DNA of 7,975 nt from Desulfobulbus sp. GTDB taxonomy: Bacteria > Desulfobacterota > Desulfobulbia > Desulfobulbales > Desulfobulbaceae. Below, in pieces: positions 1 to 6,295 of the stretch. The position numbers and the translations under genes were made by a program. How positions within the stretch are numbered: position 1 is the first letter of the stretch; every line of letters begins with the position of its first letter. The notes beneath the pieces are model-generated. The model saw only the letters and a list, made by a program, of their open reading frames with translations. It was not told where the DNA came from and ran no database searches. The stretch lies in contig JAUWAH010000093.1 in NCBI GenBank assembly GCA_030602145.1, positions 1 through 7,975 on the forward strand, in the 5' to 3' direction.

Positions 1-250
1 TTCCATTCCGTTTCGATCGAGCATAGCCGACCAATGGACCGCACTGGAAATCGATCTGGGAAGTAATCTGTCCACCGTGGGCGTCACCTTGCTTCCGGCA
101 ACCTTTAAAACTAATTTTGGGGGACTCATTCAGAAAAAGCAAAAAAAAAAACCAGGAAACCGATTTAAGATCGACCTAAAGAAAGGAGCAAAGTGGCTAC
201 CAAGACGATCGGATGCCGCCAGCAAGAGGGTTTTGGCCGGCATGGTGAGA
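1..250. other. No confident gene; AT-rich flank, possibly the inside of a mobile element
   Basis: No recognisable gene lies here. Several frames are open by chance or by decay. A plus-strand frame is open from base 2 to 307. A minus-strand frame begins at an ATG at 127-129 and runs off the left edge, with no ribosome binding site. A good Shine-Dalgarno (AAAGGAG, about 183-188) precedes a GTG at 193 that opens a 42-codon frame ending at 321, but that frame runs antisense into the 3' end of the peptidase gene and its product resembles nothing I know. There is an A10 run at 141-150. Composition is more AT-rich than the genes to the right. Because the right border looks like a transposon end, this may be the interior edge of an element lying to the left; that is an inference. 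Confidence 0.35.
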
Positions 251-291
251 CAATGTTCAATAATTGTCACTTGTCGACAATTATTGTCACA
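251..291. repeat. Nested direct/inverted repeats resembling a transposon end
   Basis: Read on the minus strand from 291 leftward, the sequence opens with TGTGACAAT. It carries two 13-base copies, GTGACAATAATTG (290-278) and GTGACAATTATTG (270-258), which differ at one base and are spaced by exactly 20 bases. The same bases also form an 11-bp perfect inverted repeat (258-268 with 276-286, 7-base loop) and include the palindrome TTGTCGACAA (271-280). Tandem ~20-bp repeats behind a terminal TGT/ACA are typical of transposase binding sites at the ends of IS21, Tn552 and Tn7-like elements. The block touches the stop codon of the peptidase gene. Alternatives are an operator for a GntR-type regulator (GTCGAC core) or an untypical terminator without a U run. 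Confidence 0.45.
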
Positions 292-802
292 TGGACACCT
301 CCATTAACATCTGATCGATGAAAGCCAGCCCATCCAGCCAGAAGGTTGGGGCGTTGAGATCGATCCCGAAAGGTCGCAGCAATTCAACGGGCGAGCCGGT
401 GGATCCCGCCCGCAACAGATCCAGATAACGGCCGACGAACCGCTCTCCCTCCTCCAGATAACGGGCATAGAGTGACAGAACCAGCAGTTCGCCGAAGGCA
501 TAGGCGTAGACATATCCCGGTGTTTCCAGAAAATGGGGGATGGAAGCCCACCAAAGGCCATAATCGTCCCGCAGGGTAACCGTGTCGCCGAACATCGGCT
601 GCTGGCTGTCCAACCAGAGGGCGGCGAACTGTTCCGCCGACAATTCACCCTGTCGTCGTCGATGGGTGTGCACTGCTGCCTCAAACCGGTTCATGGCCAC
701 CTGGCGAAAGACGGTGGCGATCGTCGACTCGACTTTCCGGCAGATGAAGGCCCGTCGGGCCGATGGCCCCAGCAGATCCGCCTGAGACTTGAAAAACATC
801 AT
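287..802 (-). pseudogene. pepF: Oligoendopeptidase F (M3B), C-terminal part of broken gene
   Basis: This 171-residue frame is the C-terminal part of the same M3B metallopeptidase whose N-terminal part lies at 815-2065. The two pieces are in the same reading frame, separated only by TAG (815-817), three sense codons and TAA (803-805). It begins MMFFKSQADLL, the helix that normally follows the zinc-ligand segment. It continues with the helical tail of the family (VFRQVAMNRFE, then GYVYAYAFGELLVLSLYARY, then FWLDGLAFIDQMLMEVSM). The Tyr and Gly residues of the GYVYAYAFG stretch are typical of the substrate-binding region of M3 enzymes. I see no ribosome binding site in front of the ATG at 800-802, so independent translation is unlikely. 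The last codon and the TGA at 287-289 coincide with the outer end of the repeat block, so the original C-terminus may have been trimmed by a few residues. Confidence 0.8.
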
Positions 803-826
803 TTAGTCGAATACCTATTCTGTATC
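803..826 (-). other. Cluster of inactivating changes in the pepF zinc-ligand helix
   Basis: Read on the minus strand, the eight codons from 826 to 803 are GAT ACA GAA TAG GTA TTC GAC TAA. M3B oligoendopeptidases usually read E-T-A-S-V-F-G-E here, the first Glu being the third zinc ligand, 27 residues after the first His of HELGH. The spacing here is exactly the same (His387 to Asp414 of the upstream fragment). Each departure can be explained by one substitution: Glu to Asp, Ala to Glu (GCA to GAA), Ser to amber (TCG to TAG), Gly to Asp (GGC to GAC) and Glu to ochre (GAA to TAA). The sequence on both sides matches the family well and stays in frame. The consensus is recalled from the family, not computed. 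Confidence 0.7.
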
Positions 827-2065
827 CGACAAAACCAGAGGCGTGTCACTGTTGTAAAGCCCCTGCCCCGCTGCCAGCACCTGATGGACTCCATGTCCCA
901 GTTCATGGGCTACGGTGGCGACATCGCGCAGGCCACCATTGTAATTGACCAAGATAAAGGGATGGACTTCCGGCACACAGGGGTGGGCAAAGGCCCCGCT
1001 ACTCTTGCCGGGAAGAACAGGGGCATGGATCCGGCGTTCATCGAAAAACCGCGCGCCGATCGTCGCCATGTCCGGTGAGAAACCGGCAAAGGCATCCAGG
1101 ACGATCCGGCGGCAACGATCCCAGGTGATCACCTCCTCCTCGCCCCCGGGCACCGGGGCGTACCGGTCGTAATCGAACAGCTCGTCAACCCCGAGCAACT
1201 CTCGCTTCAGGCGATAATACCGCTGCGGGATATCGTAGCGGGACATCACCGCCTCGACCAGGGTGGCAACCGTCCGATCCTCCAACTCGTTTTCAAGGTT
1301 GATGGCCCTGTCCCAGGATGGGTAGCGGCGGAGCCGATCGGTGATCATCTTCTCCGCCGCAAGGGTGTTGAACACATGGGCAAGGAGATGGAGATTGCCC
1401 CTGATTCCCCGGGTTAGTTCTCCTGCCGCCGTTCTGCGGATCTCACGGTCGGAATGATACAGATCGCTGAGGACCTCTTCCTCGGTTCGCTCCCGTGGGC
1501 CGAACCGCAACTGGCCAAACAGCTTTTCAAACAGGGTGGTCCAGGCATTTCTGCCCACGGGTTTCAGTTCCTGCAGCAGTTCCTCTTCCTTGACGCCCAG
1601 TTGATGGGGTGCTGATCGCCGCATGTTCTCAAGGTAATGCCGATAAGGATGCAGATTTGCCTGGCTGAGGAGATCCAGGGCTTGCCCTTGATCGAGCCGG
1701 TTCCATTCCAGTCGGAAAAAGACGGTCAACTTGCCGACGTAGGCCTCCAATTCCTCGACCTGCTGCAGGAGGGCCGAGGCGGCGGCGTCGCCGGTTCGGG
1801 TGATAAAATGAAGGAAGGCATAGGCACCCAGCCGAGCCAGGAGGGTATCCATGATTTCGAGGCGTTCGACTGTCCGGCCGATCGCTTCTGCATCGAGATC
1901 GGCTATCCGGCCGGCACAATCAGCGGCCACCTCTTCGGCCAGTTGCCGGCAGCGAGCCATATCGTGGTGCATCACGCGGCTATCCCCTGCCGGATAGATA
2001 CTGTCGAGGTTCCAAAGGACGGATGCGGTTCCCAAAGGGTCACGGGTTGCTGTTGACGAAGTCAT
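815..2065 (-). pseudogene. pepF: Oligoendopeptidase F (M3B), N-terminal and catalytic part of broken gene
   Basis: The intact gene would span 287-2065 (592 codons plus stop), the usual length for M3B oligoendopeptidases, cytoplasmic zinc enzymes that cut short peptides. This 416-residue piece holds the helical N-terminal lobe (about 1-200; WNLDSIYP near the start is typical). The catalytic domain follows, with the zinc motif HELGH at 387-391. It ends at an amber codon inside the segment that should supply the third zinc ligand, where Asp414 replaces the expected Glu. ATG at 2063-2065 is preceded by AGAGG about four bases upstream, a modest ribosome binding site. The gene lies 287 bases downstream of trpA in the same direction. 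Because the frame is unbroken apart from two stops, this is either a young pseudogene or a local sequence error. Translated alone, it would lack the substrate-binding C-terminal lobe. Confidence 0.85.
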
Positions 2066-2100
2066 GGTGCCTCTGTTGGCGGTTCGTGGTGGGGGGGATG

Positions 2101-2130
2101 AGAAAAAGATGCCACTCCGTGAACCGGAGT
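2101..2130 (-). terminator. Weak terminator-like hairpin between trpA and pepF
   Basis: On the minus strand a perfect 6-bp stem (ACTCCG / CGGAGT, 2130-2125 with 2119-2114, 5-base loop) is followed six bases later by five T's (2107-2103). The stem is short and the T run is detached, so this may be a weak terminator of the trp transcript or simply pepF leader structure. A second 5-bp stem lies at 2142-2157. The rest of 2131-2352 contains no gene or tRNA I can recognise. I found no convincing pepF promoter there. Confidence 0.25.
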
Positions 2131-2352
2131 CCTGCTACGAATCGGCGTCCAAGCCGAATCGCGCCTTCGTCCTGCATCGATGGGTGCTTTCGGTGGCCTG
2201 GAAGAAGATTGACGTGTAGCCCCGCCGGTACCCTGATTTGGCGATGGCTGCACACTTGGATGGAATAGATATGGGGCTCTGCGTGCATCGTGAGAGCGAG
2301 GCACTTCGCACCGCGGCGCCACCCGCCGCCATTCGAGGAATCGCGTGCAGGC

Positions 2353-3132
2353 TCAGGGTTGGAGCAGACCGGAGATAAACGGGCCCACGGCTGCTGGTCC
2401 TTGGGCGTCGACCAGTTTGATGGTGGCGGTGCCGATCACCGCCATATCGGCCTTGCCGGTGAGCAGGGCGACATCCTCGCGGCTGCTGATCCCGAACCCG
2501 ACCGCCAGCGGCAGGTCGGTCGTCCTGCGACAGCGGGCCAGGTACTCTTCGAGGGTCTGATCGAAGGCGGTCTGCTTGCCGGTCACGCCCCGCCGGGCAA
2601 CGCAGTAGATGAAACCAGCGCCCCGGGCCGCCACTTGGCGCATCCGTTCGTCACTGGAGGTAGGGGTGAAGAAGAGGATCGGTGCCAGCCCCAGATCCCG
2701 GCTGGTGGCCAGATATGTCAGACCCTCCTCGGGTGGCAGGTCGGGGATGATGGTACCCCGGAAGCCGATGTCCCGCGTCCGCTCGAGAAAGGCTTTTTCG
2801 CCGTATTTGAAAACGATATTGTAATAGGTCATAAACAGGAACCGTACCTGCGGAAAAGCTGCCGCCATCTCCTGGCCGAATTGGAAGCACTCTTCCACGG
2901 TGATGCCGCTTTCCAGGCTCACCTGATTGGCCTTGAGGATCACCGGTCCGTCGGCGATGGGTTCGGAGAAGGGGATCTGCAACTCGATACAGTCGACTCC
3001 GTTCTCCGCCATCTGCCGGATCACCTCCCGATTGACCGACAACGACGGATAGCCCAGCACCAGGTGGGTCATCAGCAGGATGTTCTTCTGTTGCCGTCTA
3101 TTCTTCAACTCCTGTTCCAAAACATTGCCCAC
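2353..3132 (-). CDS. trpA: Tryptophan synthase alpha subunit
   Basis: The alpha subunit cleaves indole-3-glycerol phosphate to indole and glyceraldehyde-3-phosphate and passes indole through a tunnel to TrpB in the cytoplasmic alpha2beta2 complex. The 259-residue product is a full-length (beta/alpha)8 barrel. The catalytic acids are Glu50 (CIELQIPFSEP) and Asp61 (ADGP), matching Glu49/Asp60 of the enteric enzyme. Other landmarks are MTYYN at 101-105, PDLPPEE at 130-136, RRGVTG at 180-185 (loop 6 Thr), and phosphate-binding GFGI at 212-215 and GTA at 234-236. It belongs to a divergent subgroup: SEP replaces SDP, YYNIVF replaces YYNP(I/L)F, and GTA replaces the usual GSA. The start is GTG at 3132, fixed by a strong ribosome binding site seven bases upstream. 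It lies 48 bases after trpB, so the pair is surely co-transcribed. Confidence 0.96.
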   Translation of the reverse strand: MGNVLEQELKNRRQQKNILLMTHLVLGYPSLSVNREVIRQMAENGVDCIELQIPFSEPIADGPVILKANQVSLESGITVEECFQFGQEMAAAFPQVRFLFMTYYNIVFKYGEKAFLERTRDIGFRGTIIPDLPPEEGLTYLATSRDLGLAPILFFTPTSSDERMRQVAARGAGFIYCVARRGVTGKQTAFDQTLEEYLARCRRTTDLPLAVGFGISSREDVALLTGKADMAVIGTATIKLVDAQGPAAVGPFISGLLQP

Positions 3133-3139
3133 GTTGCAT

Positions 3140-3145
3140 CTCCTT
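3140..3145 (-). promoter_or_regulatory. Ribosome binding site fixing the GTG start of trpA
   Basis: AAGGAG on the minus strand lies seven bases before the GTG at 3132-3130. An ATG that overlaps the spacer (3139-3137) is in another frame. The next in-frame ATG is at residue 21, already inside conserved sequence (NILLMTH). GTG is therefore the real start. Confidence 0.85.
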
Positions 3146-3180
3146 CACATTGGCCCCGCATCCAACCGGACGCGGACCGC

Positions 3181-4413
3181 TCATCCTCTTCTATATCCCT
3201 CGGCCCGCTGAACTATGAACGATTTCCAGGAGGGATCGTCAAAGGCGTGGGCAATGGTAAATATATCCTTGTCGCCGCGTCCGGACATATTGATGATGAT
3301 TGCCTGATCCGGCGACATGGCCGGTGCCTCCTTGAAGGCCTGGACAAAGGCATGCGCCGATTCCATGGCCGGGATGATCCCTTCGGTGCGCATGGTCAGG
3401 CTGAGCGCCTCGATCACCTCGCTGTCGGTTGCGGCGGCGAATCGTACCCGCCCCTGCTCGCCGAGATCGGCCAGGATCGGGGATACCCCGATGTAATCAA
3501 GGCCGGCGGCAATTGAGTGCGTATCGAGCATCTGCCCTTCCGGATTCTGGAGGAACATGGTCTTGTACCCCTGGGCCACGCCGGGGGTGGCCCCGCTGCC
3601 CTCGACCATCCGGGCTGCGTGCCTGCCGGTGGCAACTCCCAGGCCGCCCGCCTCGACCCCAACCAGATCCACATTGGCCTCATCGAGAAATCCCTGGAAG
3701 ATGCCCATGGCGTTGGACCCTCCGCCGACACAGGCAAAGACCCGGTCCGGCAGGCGACCGTGCTGGCGGAGAATCTGCTGGCGCGCCTCCTGGCCGATGA
3801 TCGACTGGAACCAGGCAACCATCTCCGGAAAGGGATGCGGGCCACAGACCGTGCCGATGACATAGTGGGTGTCGTCCATGGAACTCACCCAGTCGCGGAA
3901 CGCCTCGTTCATGGCATCCTTGAGGGTGCGGCTGCCGTCGGTGACCGGAACCACGGTGGCCCCCAGTTTTTCCATCCAGAAGACGTTAGGCCGTTGGCGG
4001 GCGACATCCTCCTCGCCCATGTAGATGGTGCAGGCCAAACCGAACCGGGCGGCCATGGTGGCGGTGGCCATGCCATGCTGGCCCGCCCCGGTTTCGGCGA
4101 TCACCCGCCGCTTGCCCATCCGCTTGACCAGAAGCCCCTGCCCCATGACGTTGTTGGCCTTGTGGGCTCCGGTGTGGTTGAGATCTTCGCGCTTGATATA
4201 GATCCTGGCGCCGCCAAAATGGCGGGTCAGGTTCTCCGCGAAGGTGAGCGGGGTCGGCCGACAGGAATAATTGCTCATCAGATCGACATATTCCTGCCAG
4301 AACGTTGCATCTGCTCGTGCCGCCTCATAGGCCCGGTTCAGATCGGCGAAGGTTGCGTGCAACACCTCAGGGATAAAGGCCCCGCCCCACTGTCCGTAAT
4401 ATCCTTTCTTCAT
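3181..4413 (-). CDS. trpB: Tryptophan synthase beta subunit
   Basis: This PLP enzyme condenses indole with L-serine to form tryptophan. Numbering from the ATG at 4413 gives 410 residues. The N-terminus is MKKGYYGQWGGAFIPE, the classic TrpB opening. The PLP lysine is Lys85 in HTGAHKANN, the catalytic acid is Glu107 in AETGAGQHG, and the phosphate-binding loop is GGGSN at about 230-234. Near-identical positions to enteric Lys87 and Glu109 support this start. In-frame ATGs at 4428 (five residues longer) and 4506 (31 residues longer, no good ribosome binding site) are alternatives; the extra residues do not look like TrpB. A GGA about 10 bases before 4413 is the only ribosome-binding-site candidate. 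It is the main TrpB1 type that pairs with TrpA, which follows directly. Confidence 0.95.
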   Translation of the reverse strand: MKKGYYGQWGGAFIPEVLHATFADLNRAYEAARADATFWQEYVDLMSNYSCRPTPLTFAENLTRHFGGARIYIKREDLNHTGAHKANNVMGQGLLVKRMGKRRVIAETGAGQHGMATATMAARFGLACTIYMGEEDVARQRPNVFWMEKLGATVVPVTDGSRTLKDAMNEAFRDWVSSMDDTHYVIGTVCGPHPFPEMVAWFQSIIGQEARQQILRQHGRLPDRVFACVGGGSNAMGIFQGFLDEANVDLVGVEAGGLGVATGRHAARMVEGSGATPGVAQGYKTMFLQNPEGQMLDTHSIAAGLDYIGVSPILADLGEQGRVRFAAATDSEVIEALSLTMRTEGIIPAMESAHAFVQAFKEAPAMSPDQAIIINMSGRGDKDIFTIAHAFDDPSWKSFIVQRAEGYRRG

Positions 4414-4454
4414 TCCTGCTGTTTCCATGCAATGATTGTTGGTGCGTCCTCGGG

Positions 4455-4468
4455 CGGCCAGCGGGCCG
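4455..4468 (-). other. GC-rich hairpin in the trpB leader
   Basis: A perfect stem CGGCC / GGCCG with a 4-base loop lies between the upstream gene's stop (4549) and the likely trpB start. No U run follows on the trp strand, and I found no leader peptide with tandem Trp codons, so this is not a classic attenuator. It would be within coding sequence if trpB began at 4506. Confidence 0.3.
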
Positions 4469-4548
4469 GTGACGACACCCGTCATTTGTAGCACGTCGCC
4501 GTGCATTGTTCAGTTCTTTTCTCGCCTCATCCCCTGAAAAAAACGGCC

Positions 4549-6141
4549 TCAATCCATCTGCCGGCGGCAGGCTTCAGCAAAATCCTCGGGATAAGGGCCG
4601 AGAATGAACCTTCCTTGCGCCTCGCTGAAGGCACCCATCGACCAGGGCAATTTCGGCAGAAAGGCGTAGAGCAACCGCTGACCGTTGTCGATGCCAAACC
4701 GCTTGGAATACTCGATCGAACTCACCATGGTGGCCCCCAGTCCGGCCAGGACCTGCTGGGCCTTGAGGATGCCGAGATCAAGCGACCTCCGTATCTCGGC
4801 ATCCGCCTCGATGACGTTGCCCACCGGCCCGGTTGCGGCATCGGCGGTGACCAGCAACTGGAGTTCCCATTGGGAAACCTGGGCCTTGGGCACATAGAGT
4901 AGGACATGGGCGTCCTGCCAGACGACCAGTGATTGGGGGCCCTGGCCGCCATCGGTCCGGGTGTTCTCGGTCAGACAGCGCAGATAATCCCTGAAAAAAT
5001 CGGATCGAAAGTCCCGGTGATAGCAACTGACCGCCTCGGCGACCAGATCGCCGCAGCAGTACGAAGGAAATGAACCGCCAGCCGTGTCCATCACCCACTG
5101 CGGTATCAGGGCATACTGCTGATGAATCATCTGATGGGAGGCATGCAGACGGTAGCCGGAACCGGAAAAATCGTAGCCGAAATTCCAGCCCCAGAGCGTG
5201 GCCAACGCCTCCGGGCGATCACGGCCATCGGCCATCTCGGACAAAACCGCCCTCCGCAGCGCTTCCAGTTCTTCTGCCGAGAGTCGGCGACGGCGCACCT
5301 CCGGGGCCAGCCCGAGTTTTTCAGCGATAGTCATATAGACCCGCTGATAATAGAGGTGGCGCAGGCCGACCATATCCTCTTCGGAGAGATCGGCAATGCG
5401 GTACCGAACAGAAGAATGGGCAAAATTGGCTGCGTAATGACCCCAGGGGATGTAGGAGTTTGTCCGCAGATATTCGAAGACCCCGGTGGAACCCTCGCAA
5501 AAGTCGCCGACTATTTCACTGCCCCCCTGCACACCTGGACGGAGGACCATCACCTCCTTGTAGATATCGGGCAGACAGGGGTTGTTGGCGACAGTTTCAA
5601 ACAACTCGAAATCGTCGATCTCGGCCTCGGCCCGGCCGTTTTTCACCCGGTAGCGCAGGCCGACGGGTTGACCGTCGGGATCAAAGACCAGGCGGCAGCA
5701 GGAATCCGCCAGCCAGACCAGTTCCTCGGGATCGGTGGAGGATGTCGCCAGTTGCCGACGCAGTGGCAGCGGCAAACCGGTGACGATTTCCCGCAGCGAT
5801 GGTGCCGGACAGTGACCGTCAAGGGCAGCCCGCAGGGAAACGGGAGGGGGCGGCTGAATGCGGATCAGGCTGGGATCACCCGCCCTTGCGGCGGCCCATC
5901 CGGAATCTATATAGGTACAACCGCGGAAGGGAAAGGGGTTGGGTATTTCATAAATAGTTCTCGCCGCTTGCACTGCGACATCGTTCGGTGGAAAATTGGC
6001 GGCGTTGCCGACTGCCGATCCATCGGGCAAGAAGCCGAGGGCGAGGCAATGCTCCTGTTCACGCAGATTGGCTACAGTGTAGGCGGGGCAGTGCCGACCG
6101 ACCCGAAATCTCCCTTCCGGTGTGACCGAGGTGATGGACAT
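4549..6141 (-). CDS. Uncharacterised GalT/HIT-like nucleotidyl transferase or phosphorylase
   Basis: I do not recognise this 530-residue protein as a named family. Several stretches resemble galactose-1-phosphate uridylyltransferase and related HIT-fold enzymes. One is NSYIPWGHYAANFAH (228-242) followed by DLSEED (251-256), like the first-half strand and helix. Another is a His-rich segment HASHQMIHQQY (333-343) where GalT has its HPHGQ active site; His340 before QQ is the best nucleophile candidate. LVVWQDAHVLLYVPKA (405-420) resembles the second-half strand of GalT, and LPWSMG (498-503) resembles its YSMG motif. There is no signal peptide or membrane segment. CC pairs occur at 148-149 and 362-363. 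AAAGGA lies about 10 bases before the ATG at 6141. It is co-oriented with trpBA, 42-135 bases upstream depending on the trpB start, so it may head their transcript. Substrate unknown; family assignment is by eye and moderate to low. Confidence 0.6.
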   Translation of the reverse strand: MSITSVTPEGRFRVGRHCPAYTVANLREQEHCLALGFLPDGSAVGNAANFPPNDVAVQAARTIYEIPNPFPFRGCTYIDSGWAAARAGDPSLIRIQPPPPVSLRAALDGHCPAPSLREIVTGLPLPLRRQLATSSTDPEELVWLADSCCRLVFDPDGQPVGLRYRVKNGRAEAEIDDFELFETVANNPCLPDIYKEVMVLRPGVQGGSEIVGDFCEGSTGVFEYLRTNSYIPWGHYAANFAHSSVRYRIADLSEEDMVGLRHLYYQRVYMTIAEKLGLAPEVRRRRLSAEELEALRRAVLSEMADGRDRPEALATLWGWNFGYDFSGSGYRLHASHQMIHQQYALIPQWVMDTAGGSFPSYCCGDLVAEAVSCYHRDFRSDFFRDYLRCLTENTRTDGGQGPQSLVVWQDAHVLLYVPKAQVSQWELQLLVTADAATGPVGNVIEADAEIRRSLDLGILKAQQVLAGLGATMVSSIEYSKRFGIDNGQRLLYAFLPKLPWSMGAFSEAQGRFILGPYPEDFAEACRRQMD

Positions 6142-6206
6142 AGGTTATTTTTCCTTTGACTGCAAAGAATTCGAGACAAACGAGTGCCGAGGTCATCTGA
6201 CAGCCC

Positions 6207-6235
6207 TTGAAGGTCTGGCATATACCGTGCATAAT
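6207..6235 (+). promoter_or_regulatory. Sigma70-like promoter for the cNMP-PATAN gene
   Basis: TTGAAG (6207-6212) and CATAAT (6230-6235) are separated by an ideal 17-base spacer, matching the sigma70 boxes at 4 and 5 of 6 positions. Transcription would begin near 6242, leaving a leader of about 55 bases. That leader has a small stem GATGG / CCATC (6252-6256 with 6265-6269). Just upstream is a short palindrome GTCATCTGAC (6192-6201). I found no comparably good promoter on the minus strand for the divergent GalT-like gene. Confidence 0.55.
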
Positions 6236-6295
6236 GGTTGTTGATATATTTGATGGACCTTGCACCATCCGTTCGTCTTAATTCAGGAGTGTCCC

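Noticed and set aside
193..321. 42-codon GTG-initiated plus-strand gene behind AAAGGAG
   Set aside because: It runs through the repeat block and antisense into pepF, and its product matches nothing I recognise. The ribosome binding site may be chance in an A/G-rich stretch.
803..817. Recoding (pyrrolysine, selenocysteine or readthrough) to explain the pepF stops
   Set aside because: Two different stops, TAG and TAA, lie four codons apart, and neighbouring conserved residues are also changed. TAA is not used by either known recoding system.
2290..3516. 408-codon plus-strand open frame opposite trpA and trpB, with a 324-codon frame following at 3517-4491
   Set aside because: Both are antisense to unmistakable trp genes. 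GC-rich codons on one strand keep the other strand open, and the translations have no recognisable domain.
5122..6159. 345-codon plus-strand open frame opposite the GalT-like gene
   Set aside because: The minus-strand frame is longer, has a ribosome binding site and shows family-like motifs. The plus frame starts in mid-gene and looks like a shadow.
6142..6240. Trp attenuator or TrpR operator upstream of the GalT-like/trpBA cluster
   Set aside because: No short leader peptide with tandem Trp codons, no terminator/antiterminator pair and no CTAG-type palindrome was seen.
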